A DNA stretch of 64,000 nt from Rhizophagus clarus (Eukaryota; Glomeromycota; Glomeromycetes; Glomerales; Glomeraceae). Shown here in pieces: positions 46,915 through 58,743 of the stretch. Position 1 is the first letter of the stretch. The number at the start of each line of letters is the position of its first letter. The position numbers and the translations under genes are program-made. The stretch spans positions 1,612,001 through 1,676,000 of the forward strand of contig BLAL01000246.1 in the NCBI GenBank assembly GCA_015698045.1. The letters run 5' to 3'. The notes beneath the pieces are model-generated. The model was given only the letters and a program-made list of their open reading frames with translations, was not told the DNA's origin and did no database searches.

Positions 46915-47200
46915 TTGATCATCTATCATGTATGCATAAAATCATTTCTTATTTTTTTCTTATTATTATTTTTATCTGTTTTCTATTATTACTTTTATCT
47001 GTTCCTAATTATCATTATCTGTTCTTTATTATTATTTTCATTTTCTTTTATATATTCCTTATTATTATTTCTTATTATCATTTTCTATCATTGCTATTCG
47101 TCTGTTTTCTATCATTACCTTTTATTCATTTCCTTTCATATGTTCTTTATTATTATTTTTTATTCATTCTCTATATTAAAGATATGCTTTTCTAGTCAAT
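46915..47200. repeat. TTATTATT-rich microsatellite-like tract
   Basis: Repeats of TTATTATTATTTTYATCTGTT-like words on this strand. The frames across it are Phe/Leu/Ile-only and are not genes. Confidence 0.8.
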
Positions 47201-47279
47201 CTAAATATTTAGTGAACTGATCTATAAAAAACAGATTCAGATTGATCTATTTGCATCACCAGTTTGATTAAATAATGCA

Positions 47280-47900
47280 TTAGATATCCTATTAATCCAA
47301 TGGTCTTCTTAAAGAAAAAAAAAAAAGAAATATTAGTGACATTTTAAAAATAAAAAAAAATTATTATTTTGCAACTTACCTTTATATTTCAAGTCAAAAT
47401 TCAGGATTTGAAATCTTTAAGAAAGAGAAAAAAAACATAAATGATATTTTAAAGACAAAAAAAATTTATTTCTTAACTTATCTTTTATAATCTAAGCCTA
47501 ATTTCAGATTTAAAAAAATATCTCCTGAAGAAAGAAAAAAAGGAACATTAGTGAGTTCTAAAAATAGAAAAAATGAAAATTTTTCATGTTCTAACTTACT
47601 TTACATACTTTAAGCTAAAATTCAGGCATCCTTAAAGAAAAAAAAAAGAACATGATTAATAATGTTCCTAATAATAGAAAAAAGAAATCTTCTCTTCCTA
47701 ATTTATTTTTATAGTTTAAGCAGAAATCCATATTTAGGAAGATATTTTCTAAAGAAAAAAAAAAAAAAGGAATGTTAATAACATTCTTAATGGCAAAAAA
47801 ATCTGACATTCTTTTTCTTTCAACTTATTTTTATAGCCTAAGCTAAAATCCCAAGTTCAGAAAGAGTCCAATCTAAAAGAAAAAGATTGAAAATGTTTCT
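47280..47900 (-). repeat. Exon/intron-like tandem array, about 115-bp units
   Basis: Five to six units, read on the minus strand as a T-rich run ending TTCTTTAAG or TTCTTTAG, a core such as GATGCCTGAATTTTAGC to TTAAA, then GTATGT or GTAAG-like sequence. It shares its layout and words (GAAATATTAGTGACATTTT on the plus strand) with 2.34-2.76 kb. Confidence 0.55.
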
Positions 47901-48189
47901 AAAAAAGAAAAAAATAAAATTTTTAAAGAATAAAGTAATATGTAACATTCAATTAATTTGATGTTATTATTTAGATTATTCAGATGATTTATTTTTTAAT
48001 GAAAGATTGAATAGATTTTACTAGAATATACCTCTATTTATCATTTTCTATTTATTTATATCAATTTTTATCATTCGTTCTCTATTATCACCATTTTTTT
48101 TATACATTTCTATCAATATTTTTTATTTATTTTCTATCATCATTTTCATTCATTCATATCATCTCACATCTTATTATCATTAGAAATGA

Positions 48190-49170
48190 TCCTTCAATTA
48201 AAAAATTTCTTAAAAAAATCTTTTTAAATAAAATCTCTAGAAAATTTCTTTAAAAAATTTTAAAAAATTACTTAAAAAAAATCTATTATTAAATAAATCC
48301 TTCAATTAAAAAATTTTCTATCAAATATATTCTATACGAACCCTAAAAAATTTTACAAAAAAAGAAATTTCTATCAAAATATTTTGTACAAATTCTTAGA
48401 AAAACTTAAAAAAAAATTTTTATCAAAAATATTCTATATGAATCCTAAAAAATTTTACAACAAAATCTTTATTAAAATGTTCCATATGAACTCTTTCTAT
48501 ATAAACTTTTAAAAAACCTTTTAAAAAAAATTTTTTATCAATAAATTCTATATGAACCCTTTTCATATGAATTTAGAAAATTTTTCAAAAAAAAATTTTC
48601 TATTAAATATTCTATAGTACAAACTTTTAGAAAATCTTTATCAAAATATCCTATACAAACTCTTTTTATATGAACTCTTAAAAATTTAAAAAAAAATCTC
48701 TATTTAAAAATATCTTATATAAATCTTAGAAAATCTCTCAAAAAAATTTTTTTATCAAAGATATCAAAGATATCTTATATAAACTTTTCTTATATGAATT
48801 CTTAAAAAAACTATACTAAACAAACTCTTCAAATAAAAAATTTTTTATTAAAAATATCTTATACAAATCCTAAAAAATTTCATAAAAAAGAAATTTCTAT
48901 CAAAATAACTTATACAAACTCTTAGAAAATTATTTAAAAAAAAAAATTCTATTAAATGTTCTATATAAACTTTTAAAAAATTTCTTAAAAAAAAATTTTT
49001 TATTAAAAAATCTTATATGAACTCTTTTCATATAAACTCAGAAAACCTCTCAAAAAAAAAATTTTTTATTAAATATTCTATAATATAAACTCTTAAAAAA
49101 TCTCTATCAAAATATTCTATATAAATTTTTTCTATACAAATTTTTCTATCCTATATCAATTACTGAAAAT
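48190..49170. repeat. Degenerate array, ATATGAACTCTTAGAAAATC family
   Basis: Many diverged units of TATATGAACTCTTTCTATA and TTAAAAAATTTCT words with 50-70 bp spacing. The same family occurs at 52.58-53.28 kb. Confidence 0.75.
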
Positions 49171-50510
49171 GTTACAAAAAAAGAAGGCAAATTTTTTTAT
49201 TAAGATTGATAAAAAAAACTTGTGATACAGTATCCCCTTTAAATATATAGCGTATGTATATCATTAAAGTTGATCAAAATTAATTAAGTCTGGTTAAATT
49301 TGCTGATTTATAATAATTCATAATTCTGGCCAAAATTTTATTAATTCTGATCAATTTTGTAATTTTAGCTTAATTTAAGTTAAAATTGAAAACATACAAG
49401 TCAAATATAATATTACATTTATATAATATAGTACTTTAGTTTAAAAACAAAAATATAAATTTATTAAGTGCCTTTATAATTTTATAAAAAAAAATTCCAT
49501 TTAATCTTTATTATTTAACTTAAATCTTTATTTAAAAATAGTCTATTTTTTTTATAAAATAATAAAAATTAAAAATCAGAAATTAATATTATTATAAAAA
49601 ATGCTAATTTCTCTATAAGTATTAATCATTGCATTATAAAATTTAACATACAAGTAATTAGACCCTTCTAAAAAATATTACTTAAATAGTAAAAGGCAAT
49701 TTACTTTAATCAAAATGTTAAAATTATGCTCTAAAGTTTTTAAATAAATGTGAAAAATATAAATATTAATTTCTTTATATATATTAATTATAGTATTATA
49801 AAAATTAAGACATGAATAGATCTAACCTATCTAAACAACTTTACTTAAGCAATAAAAAGTAGTTTACTTTAACCAAAGTGTTAAAATTATGTTTTGAAAT
49901 TATTAAATAGATTATATACTTAAAAATTTATAATATAAATATTTTCAACATTTCTAAACAATATTATTTAAGCTGCAATAAGTGATTTCATTTTGCCAAA
50001 ATACTAAAATTACACTTTAAATACTATGTAAAATAATAAATAACCAATTTAATTGTTAGTTCCATTATAAAAATGTGAGTTTTTTTACAAATATTATACC
50101 TATATTTATAAAATTTAAAATTTAAATATTTTTGACTTTGTTAAACAACTTCACTTAAGCAATAAAAGATATTTTGCTTTAATTAAGATGATGAAATTTC
50201 GTTCTAAAAATTTATGTACATTTAACAATATTAAAAAATAATGTGTTTTTTTTAGTTTTTTATATTTTATGTAAAAACTACTTGAATATCGCTATTATAA
50301 GTTTAGAAAAACTTTTTCTACTTGTAAAATTACATATATTTTTACTTTTAAAATTGTATATTTTTTTATTTCTTAACTTTAATCTTGAAAAAAGTGTATT
50401 TTTAAGAAAAGTTTTTCATACATTATAAAAAAAAATTTTATTATTCAAGATCAAAAAGTAAGAATAAAAATTAATAAAACACATTATTAATTTTAGTAAT
50501 GCGATTAATA
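49171..50510. other. AT-rich intergenic
   Basis: No gene seen in 1.3 kb. A loosely repeated block with AAGCAATAAAARRYARTTTA occurs at about 49690, 49850 and 50157. Confidence 0.5.
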
Positions 50511-50616
50511 TTATATAAGATAATCATGAGATCTCTTCCCGCTGATCACTTAGCCCAAAATTTTTTGAAAGTTTTTGCGAACTTTCCTCTAATAATAACC
50601 CACTTTTTCCAAGGAA

Positions 50617-51156
50617 ATGGACGCACAAATACTAAAAACTATTAAGGAAGCGACTGCTAACTCTTTTAAAACAAGTCTTGCCGACTTTTGTAGAAGTATT
50701 TTACCTTTATGTCCTCAGCTTTGCGAAGGCTTAACGGTGACCACGGCCGGAGCAGCTGAGCTTTTCGACAAAGTACCCCAGTATCGACTAGACCCAGGCT
50801 TACAAAAAGTCAAGCCTAAAGCTTCCCAACAACAAGTGGTAGCTTTAACCGTTATAGCCACTATCGCTCACTGGTCTTCCTCTATCCTTCTTGAACAGTT
50901 AGTTTTCCCCACCTACGACAAGATTGCACGTGAGGTGGATGAATTACTAGAACGCCAAGCAATAGTGTTCCAATCAGAAATCGACATGCTGACAGACCAG
51001 TTGACTAATACAGGCACGACGCAAACGCCCAAAGATCATGCAGATTTACCGGATTTGGATATGCAAATGGATCCTCCGCACCAATCAACGTCTTCGACGG
51101 TTGATCCACCTCCTGCTTCCTCTGAAACAAGTACTAACTCCTGGAAACCGGTTTGA
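50617..51156 (+). CDS. LINE ORF1-like protein, N-terminal part
   Basis: A 179-codon frame from ATG 50617 (MDAQILKTIKEATANSFK). The first 130 residues are predicted helical with Leu/Ile heptad-like spacing, then a Pro/Ser/Thr-rich linker (MDPPHQSTSSTVDPPPASS). No known enzyme motif is seen. The stop TGA at 51154-51156 overlaps the downstream frame, which has no ATG nearby. The two were therefore probably one gag-like ORF1 of about 550 residues, broken by a one-base indel or joined by a -1 shift. The sequence at the overlap (CCG GTT TGA) is not a classical slippery heptamer, so an indel is more likely. Confidence 0.75.
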   Translation: MDAQILKTIKEATANSFKTSLADFCRSILPLCPQLCEGLTVTTAGAAELFDKVPQYRLDPGLQKVKPKASQQQVVALTVIATIAHWSSSILLEQLVFPTYDKIAREVDELLERQAIVFQSEIDMLTDQLTNTGTTQTPKDHADLPDLDMQMDPPHQSTSSTVDPPPASSETSTNSWKPV

Positions 51157-52265
51157 CTAAGAATCAGAAAAAAAAGCTGAAGAAACAAGAGAAGCGTGCG
51201 GAAAAAGCTAAATTCCTGCAGGAAGAAGCCGCACTCAACTCTTCGACTGCATCACCTGATTCCACCCTTGATAGTCAAAAGCCCATACTCTCACAACCAT
51301 CGCCACAGCCATCTACCAAGCGCTGCGACAAAAGTGATGATAAGACCGCTTCGCTTGTAACAAAGAAACGCAAAAGTGAGAGTAGTACAGGAGACAATAA
51401 CCTCATTATCACTGGTTACCAGCCTGAGGAGAATGACAAGAACCTCACCCTGGACCTTGTGGTTTACGATATCCCAGCCAAATGGACAAATTATCAGCTT
51501 CTCAGTGAACTCAATAAATGGGGAAAAGTGGTGTCTGTCAGCACGCGAGTGCAAAAGAAATACCAAACGGCAAGGGTCAGACTTACACCTAACCATAATT
51601 GTCTTAAGGCGTATAATAATGGTGACTGGACGGTTTCCCTCGGCTCTCTTCCTGTACGATGGTTCCCGGCAGCTTGGTCTCTTTCAGAAAGAAAGCAACG
51701 TGAAAAATTCCAGGCGGCAATTACAAATATCCCTGAGGATATGACGATTGAGTCACTATTTCCCGAAGGCACTTCGGGCCCCTTCATCAACGAAAGCAAT
51801 CTACAATCATTCAAAATAATTCAAGAACAGGATGGCACTAGGACTCTCATCGGCTACTTCGCAACATGGGATGCGTTGTCCCGTAGGTTAGCCAAGAGTC
51901 AAATGTGGAAGCAGTCAGAATTAGCTTGGTGCAAACATTCTACACCATCCTTCCGTTCATCAAGACGACAGCCCAAGGCTACAGGCTTAGGCTCAAACTT
52001 CTCTACTCAGAAGAAGGCGGGCTCCTCCCCAGTAGTTACTGGATCAAATCGCACGCCTCTTGGGTCACGCAAGTTATGCAACAATAACAAACATGAAAAT
52101 AATACTAACTCGCTTAATCTCACGCAGTCTCAGAAACCCTCTGGACGTTCAACTTATTCCAACACGAACAAGGGACCGCGTAAGTCCGGCAATGGGCACC
52201 TGGGTAATCTTAACAAGGTGGAAATCAAGCACTTGCTGGAACAGCTTATTAGTTTATGTTGCTAG
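51138..52265 (+). CDS. LINE ORF1-like protein, C-terminal RNA-binding part
   Basis: A frame open from 51138 with no early ATG. It starts with a highly basic stretch (LTKNQKKKLKKQEKRAEKAK). The core LDLVVYDIPAKWTNYQLLSE and NKWGKVVSV, followed by a TARVRL strand, has the beta-alpha-beta rhythm of an RRM-like fold, as expected for a LINE ORF1 RNA chaperone. The C-terminus is Ser/Asn/Lys-rich. A diverged relative of the core occurs at about 53950-54040 (VFVYDVPAGW). There is no zinc knuckle. The frame is otherwise free of stops, in keeping with the youth of the insertion. Confidence 0.72.
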   Translation, partial: LLETGLTKNQKKKLKKQEKRAEKAKFLQEEAALNSSTASPDSTLDSQKPILSQPSPQPSTKRCDKSDDKTASLVTKKRKSESSTGDNNLIITGYQPEENDKNLTLDLVVYDIPAKWTNYQLLSELNKWGKVVSVSTRVQKKYQTARVRLTPNHNCLKAYNNGDWTVSLGSLPVRWFPAAWSLSERKQREKFQAAITNIPEDMTIESLFPEGTSGPFINESNLQSFKIIQEQDGTRTLIGYFATWDALSRRLAKSQMWKQSELAWCKHSTPSFRSSRRQPKATGLGSNFSTQKKAGSSPVVTGSNRTPLGSRKLCNNNKHENNTNSLNLTQSQKPSGRSTYSNTNKGPRKSGNGHLGNLNKVEIKHLLEQLISLCC

Positions 52266-52579
52266 CATATTAGAAACAGAAAGTTAGTCGTAGATGGGAT
52301 GGTTATTCCTAGCTGGTTAGTTGTTTTAGAGTAGATTATTTTCTCCAATATCCCTTTTTTCTTTTTCGTTCTCTTTATTCCTTTATATTAGTAGTTAATG
52401 TTTCAGGCGGATGGTAAGACAGGTCCTTTGAGGCTTGAAGCAACGTTATTTGTATTTTAGTGGTATATTAATGTACCCTCATTTTACTTAATAAAACAGA
52501 GTGTGGCTCCAACGCCTTAAAAAAAAAAAAAAAAAATTATATAAGATAATTTTAATATAAAAATGATCTGTATATGATA

Positions 52580-53280
52580 TTTCTGATGATTGATATAAAT
52601 CAGAAATTCTTAAAGAAAATTCTATCAGATATCTTATACAAATTTTTTTTATATAAATTCTTAAAAAATTTCAAAAAAATTTTCTATCAAAGATATTAAA
52701 AATATCTTATATGAACTCTTTTCATATGAATTTTTAGAAAAATTATACTAAATGAACCCTTCAAATAAAAATTTTTTATTAAAATATCTATATAAATTCT
52801 AAAAAATTTTATAAAAAAGAAATTTCTATCAAAATAACTTATATAAACTTTTAGGAAATTCTTTAAAAAAAAAAAATTTCTATTAATTATCCTATATAAT
52901 CACTTAAAAATTTTTTTATCAAAGAATTCCATATAAATTCTTTTTATATAAACTCAGAAAATCTCTATCAAAATATTCTATATAAATTCTTCTTATATGA
53001 ATTCTTAAAAAATTTTCATCAAAATATCTTATACAAATTCTTTCTATATAAATTTTTAGAAATCAAAAAAAATCTCTATTTATCAAAAATATCCTATACA
53101 TTATCTTAGAAAATTAGATATCTCATTTATATAAACTCTTAGAAAATCTCTTAAAAAAAATTTTTTATTAGATATTCTATATGAACTCTTTCTATACAAA
53201 CTTTTAAAAAATATTTATCAAAATATTCTATATGAATATTAAAAAATTTTTTAGAAAAGAATTTTTTACTAGAGTTTAAA
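52580..53280. repeat. Degenerate array, same family as 48.19-49.17 kb
   Basis: Units of TATATGAACTCTTTTCATAT and AAAATTTCTATCAAAATA words. Together with the upstream array it brackets the AT-rich block and the retroelement insertion. Confidence 0.7.
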
Positions 53281-53356
53281 GAGTTTTGAAATAGTTTATA
53301 TATCTGATTTTGAATAAAAAAATATTTTAAAATATGTTATTAAACCTATTATAAAC

Positions 53357-53560
53357 TGATGCAAAAAGATTGGTATCTTACTTAAAAAGGAAGAAATTTA
53401 TATTAAGAAATATACTGCATGATTAAAGTATGATTAGCTAAAAAAAATATACTTTAGTCTATCTTTGAATAAATATTGTTTATTAAAATTTTTTTATTTA
53501 ATCATATACAATTCTTTTTTAAAATGAAATTATATACTATCAATTAATAATAAAAAATTG
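53357..53560. repeat. Fragment related to the 4.5-kb TIR element
   Basis: TGATGCAAAAAGATTGGTAT, then TTTATATTAAG, GATTAGC and TTTAAAATGAA in the same order as at 42324-42510. This is a solo end or truncated copy. Confidence 0.6.
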
Positions 53561-53562
53561 AT

Positions 53563-54773
53563 ATGACTTTAAGAATGTACTCAGGTATACTCACCAGCCA
53601 GGATTTTCTTGCAGAAATTTCCTCCCTTCTTGAGAAAAAAGTGAGAGATATGGTCAACCATGGAATATTACGTGAAAATCAAAATCTGGTTAATTCTGGT
53701 ATCTTGCACCAAGATATACAACAAATTATTTTCAAATCAGTACCTGATGATTAACAATCTTTCCAAAAGTTGCCAGTTAATCCCAAAGACATGCAGATTT
53801 TTCCTGACTATAATACTATATTACCGTCTCCTTCCTTTAGTACCCCTGATGTTAAACTAAATAAATTAAAGAAGGTAGCGCCCAAGTCTATTGAAAAAGT
53901 ATATGTTAATTAAATTATCCTTAATGAGAAAATGGATAACATTAGGAATGTTTTCGTATATGATGTACCTGCAGGTTGGTTCTATGTGAAAATTATAGCT
54001 GAACTTAAAGCATGGGGTGATGTTATATCCATGATAATAAATATTAACGTAAATACCAAATATTATGTATAAAAATTTGTCTATTAACCTTTTCACTGAC
54101 ATCTTTTGATCAGGGTATTTGGCAATACTTCCCCCCCAATGATTGGCTATAACATCAAAAGTTTAGGGTTAGGTTAGAGTTAAGTTAGGGTTAGTTTGCT
54201 ATAGTAGAAAATTTGTCACATGTGTCACACATTCCCGTTCTTCATTTTTACTGCTTAATCTATAGATTTTGAAAATTTTAAAGCTAAAAAAACTATAAAC
54301 CTTCAGACATTTTTGTCAATTATCTGATTAAAGCCTCCAAGCATTTTAATTCTAGTGAGAAATCGTAGATAGTGGCATATTTTGAAAGATATCAGGATGT
54401 AGAATTTTATCGCAAGATAACTTTCAGAAGAGGTCTTGGCTAAGCTTTTTTATTCTTGGAATGGAGCTATAGGCTTTGATGAAGAGAAGCTTTCTGATGA
54501 TGTTCTTGTTCAATATTTACTATATTCTAGTGATTTGAAGGGTGGAAAACGTCATGCTGGTGATTTGAATTGGCCACCTATATTTATCATATCTATCAAT
54601 CTATGATGCAAAAAAATCAGCCGGTCTTGTACTGGCTGGAAGAAGTTCCCTTTGGGTTAATTGATAATGATGATTATATACTCAAACATCCTGAAAGATC
54701 TTTTATTCAAGAAGAATTGATGGTTATTCCCTTTGATACAGAATTGCCTTCCCAGTGGGTGCTCATGAATTAA
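53563..54773 (+). pseudogene. Old relic of an ORF1-like protein
   Basis: The frame begins near MTLRMYSGILTSQDFLAE, stops at 53754, and coding resumes as NPKDMQIFPDYNTILPSP. A conserved core FVYDVPAGWFYVKIIAELKA and WGDVISMI matches the RNA-binding core of the fresh ORF1 at 51.45 kb. About 190 bp of foreign sequence with telomere-like repeats interrupts at 54105-54290. Then YFERYQDVEFYRK (compare YFATWDALSRRL) and a last open stretch LATYIYHIYQSMMQ to 54773. Many stops. It represents a diverged, much older ORF1-bearing element. Confidence 0.65.
54160..54196. repeat. Short telomere-like tract (TTAGGG)n
   Basis: TTTAGGGTTAGGTTAGAG and TTAGGGTTAG in a 35-bp stretch. Orientation is opposite to the 21.1-kb tract. 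It lies in the interruption of the ORF1 relic. Confidence 0.75.
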
Positions 54774-54779
54774 GAAAAT

Positions 54780-55110
54780 CTTCTGCTTCTTCATCAACTT
54801 TAGCTTCTGTAACAAAATAATCTTTAGCTATAGTATAACTTGTATAATTCTATAATTGAATTAAGAATCTTTAGATCTTGCCCATACCATGATTTATAAT
54901 CATCCATGATTTTATCATATTTATCTTTATTAGGAAATATTGTTATGGCTAATTTTAATACATATTCTTGTGGTTCTTCTGCCTGTCATAATTTTTTGAT
55001 TTTTTCTATATAGCTTTGCATGAATTTGCCATCTTTTGACTTTTTATAATAGATGCTTGCTTTGACAACTTTTATTAATACCTGTTTGATTTCCTGGTAT
55101 ATGAGCTAAA
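54780..55110 (-). pseudogene. Coding remnant, unknown family
   Basis: On the minus strand a clear amino-acid text is readable: QVLIKVVKASIYYKKSKDGK, then a TGA, then EYVLKLAITIFPNKDKYDKI and MDDYKSWYGQDLKILNSIIE. The composition is protein-like, but there is no start and at least two stops. I do not recognise it. It ends at the left terminus of the hAT element, which may have truncated it. Confidence 0.5.
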
Positions 55111-55439
55111 GGTTAGATCCGTGGATGACCTATCCAGATATGCAGATATTCAGATAGCAATTTATATTCACAGATAATTTTCACGGATTTTACAGATATT
55201 TACAGATATTTATGGATATTTTTAAAAATTTTATATGGTTCAGCATAATTTCAGTATTCCATCTTTTACTTTTTTAATTTCAATCACCAATAAATTTATA
55301 CATGTATTAAAATATTTTATCAATATTTTATTAACATTTTATTTATTGTAATAAAACCTTTTACATTAAAAAATTAGGTTTTCTTTATTATTAATATACA
55401 GTACATATTAATATACTTTAAGATGCTGCACTGTTCATC

Positions 55440-56050
55440 CAAAAATTTGGTGTTCTAAAAGTAAAAAAAAAGAAATGTTAACACATTTCTTTAAAGCAAT
55501 TAAGTAAAATTCTCATGCATACTATATATCTTCAAGTCCAGGTTTGTCAATGACTCTAGCATCCTAAAAGTAAAAAAAAAAATAAATAATAGTTGCTTCT
55601 TAAATAAAATATCAAAATTGAGAAATTGAAACAAACTGACTCTATGAAAAGGAAATTACAAGCTAGTGTTCTACATAAGCCAGCTCAGCTTGAAAAAAAA
55701 AATCTAGCTCAAGCCAAAGTGAGCTGAGCCAAGCCAAGCCAAGAAAATTCTCAAGCTGGTGAACTTTCTTTAAAAATAAAAGCTGATCTGTGCCTACAAA
55801 AAGAAAGAATGTTAGTTAATGTTCTTATATTAAAAAGAATCTTTAATATTTTCCCCCCTCACATTACTTCAAAGAGCCATGTGTCAATTGCAAAAAAGCC
55901 TATTCCTACAAAAAAAAAAGAAAAGAACATTAGTTAATATTCTTATATTAAAAGAACTATTACTGTTATATTCATAATACAACTTACTATCCCACAAATT
56001 TCAGGAGCCGTATTTAAAGGAGGAAAATAAAAAAATAAAAAAATAAAATT
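55440..56050 (-). repeat. Exon/intron-like tandem array in hAT 1
   Basis: Units of about 110-120 bp share AAGAAATGTTAACACATTTC-like and TTCAAGTCCAGG-like text with the array at 60.7-61.4 kb. Read on the minus strand, a core such as GATGCTAGAGTCATTGAC to CTTGAAG follows TTTTACTTTTAG. Only two or three units are well preserved. Confidence 0.5.
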
Positions 56051-56452
56051 TAACAGTTTAAAAAACCGTTTTGATGAAAAAAATTTTTTTTTTAAAATAA
56101 AATAAATAAAATATTATGATAACGGTTTAAAAACCATTTTTTTAACACTTGGCTACTTTAAAAAAAAATTATCTGATCTGATCTAAGTCATATAAAAATC
56201 GGATTAGTAATGAATGCCAAGGCTATATGCAGTTTCAGCAGTTCAGAATTTTTATAAAATTTATTTTTTTTTTTAAATGATTATTTGACATAAAATATCC
56301 ATTACATATAACAGATAACAGATTTATCTGTATTTACGGATAACACAGATAAATTTAGGATAGCCAGATATCTGTAATAACTTATCCATATCCAACCTTT
56401 TAGTCACAGATTAGATAAATGCGGATAGACAGATATCTGGATCTAACTACTA

Positions 56453-58743
56453 GTTGAAGAAGATAGTTCCAAAGACAACAAACCTAGAAAATTAACAAGT
56501 TGGATATGGCAATACTTTAAAGAAGAAACTAAAGAAGTTAGAAAAGGGGAGGAATGTATTAATGTATTATTTATGGTGTGTCAAGTAAAAGAAGGTCCAT
56601 CATCAGATATTTGTAGTACTGAATATGCTAGAAAAGACTCATCAACTGGAAATGCCATATCACATTTGCGTTTAAAACATAACATAGTACATGTTGGAAA
56701 AGTTAATATATTAATGTGTATTATTGTATTATATGATTTATATATTGTTTATTAATTTTATATTTGAACTTTAGCTACTTGTTCAAACTGAAACACCAAG
56801 AAAAGAAAAAAGATATACTAAATAACAACAAAAAGAATTAAGACAATTTTTAGTAGATTGGATAATTTCAGATTCATTGTCTATACATATGATACAAAGT
56901 GAAGCATTTCGGCATTTTATTTATGAACTTGATCCAGCATTTACAATGCCTTGTGAAGAGACTGTTAGAAAAATTATTTATGAAGCATATAATTATTTTT
57001 TTTCCTCTTTTTAAAGATATGTTATCAGTACAAGCAACATCTGTTTCTTTAACAATGGATCTTTGGACTGCATGTAATTGGCAGGGTTATTTAAGAGTAA
57101 TATGTTCATATATCAACCAATCCTTTAAATTATGTGAATTTACTCTTGATATGGCCTATGTAAGATATCCGCATACTTCTGCACACATAAAAGATACTTT
57201 AGTAAATATATTAAATGAATGGAATATTTGTGAAAAAGTTTATATTATTACTACAGATAATGCTAGTAATATGAAAAAAATGTGTTCAAGATATGGAAGG
57301 GGTGGAACAGTTAGGATGTACAGCACATACATTACAACTTATTATAGGTAAAGGTATGAAACCAGCAGAGATTTTAATAGCAAGAACCAAGCAATTAATT
57401 GATTTTTTCATGAGGCCAAAGCAAAGTGAATGTCTTGAAGATACTCAAAAAAAATTTCCAGGTTTGCTAAATGAATTAGAAAGAAAAATAGCACTCCAAA
57501 ATGAAGAAGATAATGAACAAGATGAACAAGATATAATTGTAAATTTAATTAAATATATCTTAAATCTTTTAATTTTAATTAATTAATTATTAATTTATAT
57601 AATTTTTAACAGGATCCAAGCAATACATCAGCATATTTGCATACTATTGCTGATACACCCATCTGCTGGAATTCCTCTTATATGGCTTGGAATAGGTTAC
57701 TATTACTTAAAAATCATATTAATGTAGTATTAAATATGTTGGGATCACAGTTTGATCAAGATTCAAAAAAAGATTACAAAACACTACAAAGTATAATGTT
57801 AAGTTCAGATGAATGGGATTTGTTAAGAGACTTAAAACCAATTTTATGACCTTTTGCAAAAGCTACAGATCTTTTAGGAGGCAGTAATTATTGTGCATTT
57901 TCTATAATAAATCCAATTTTAACTCAAATTAAAAAACAATTTGTACCTTCTGCTTCACATAATGTTAATCATGATTATGGTAATTAAAATAAATATTTAA
58001 TAATTTTGTTTTTACAATAATTCTAATATTTAATATATTCATTTTCCAATTTAGATATTAATTTTCAAGATGAAAAAACAGCTTTTGATGATATTATAGA
58101 TGATGATGACCAACAATTTACAGCTAATTCACAAAAGCTCAAATTAAAAAATCCTATAAATACACGAGGCATGTTGAATAAAATTAAATCAGCTCTTTAT
58201 ATATCAATAAATCATTATTGGAAAAACTTTACTAAGCCAGATGTCTTGCTTGCAAGCCTTTTGGATCCAAAAATGAAAGATTTATCATTTGTCTCATCTG
58301 AAAAAAGGAATGAAATTAAAAACTTATTGCGTGAAAAGTATAATGAAATGCATACTAATCCAACATCTCAACCTATTCAACCAATAAGAAGTCAAGCAAA
58401 AAAGAAAAAAAATGCTTTATTAGCTAGTTTAAAAAAACTTTCTACACGATCTTGTGATGAAGTAGATGAGTATTTTCAGTTAGAAGAAATTGATCTTGAA
58501 AGCAATCCTTTTACTTGGTGGCATGAACAAGAGGAAAAATTTCCCATTTTGAGTTTTCTTGCTAAGAAGTACTTATCAGCTTATGCTTGTTCAACAGCAA
58601 GTGAACGATTATTTTTGGATGCTGGAAATTTATTAACTGCAAAAAAAACAAGAATTGGTCCTAGTTTATTTAAAAAATTGATATTCCTTAAAAGAAATAC
58701 TAAACATTTAGATAGTATTCATAAACCAGACGATTCTGATTAA
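56453..58743 (+). pseudogene. hAT transposase (BED and hATC domains), lightly decayed
   Basis: Order of parts: a BED-like zinc finger region (LTSWIWQYFKEE, then ICSTEYARKDSSTGNAISHL with a final H), the RNase H-like core (SVSLTMDLWTACNWQGYLRV with an acidic residue, then VYIITTDNASNM), GCTAHTLQL, CWNSSYMAWNRLL, and the C-terminal hATC dimerisation domain NPFTWWHEQEEKFPIL with STASERLFLDAGNLL. Introns near 56690-56774, 57539-57611 and 57979-58050 have GT-AG ends. Lesions: TAA near 56822, a T-run frameshift near 57005, a shift near 57290, and TGA at 57847-57849. The last 190 codons (58171-58743) are intact. Confidence 0.88.

Larger units (their letters stand above)
50525..52536 (+). mobile_element. 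ORF1-only non-LTR retroelement (half-LINE), recent insertion
   Basis: It is flanked by a perfect 14-bp duplication TTATATAAGATAAT (50511-50524, 52537-52550). It ends in an A run of 18 (52519-52536) preceded by AATAAA at about 52490. It is about 2 kb and visibly GC-richer than its surroundings. It contains a 5' leader, ORF1 and a 3' UTR, but no endonuclease or reverse transcriptase: only 253 bp separate the end of ORF1 from the poly(A). This is the outcome of target-primed reverse transcription using an enzyme supplied in trans. Confidence 0.9.

Noticed and set aside
51291-52287. Additional frames over ORF1 on both strands
   Set aside because: Shadows of the ORF1 coding sequence, which has the only coherent protein composition.
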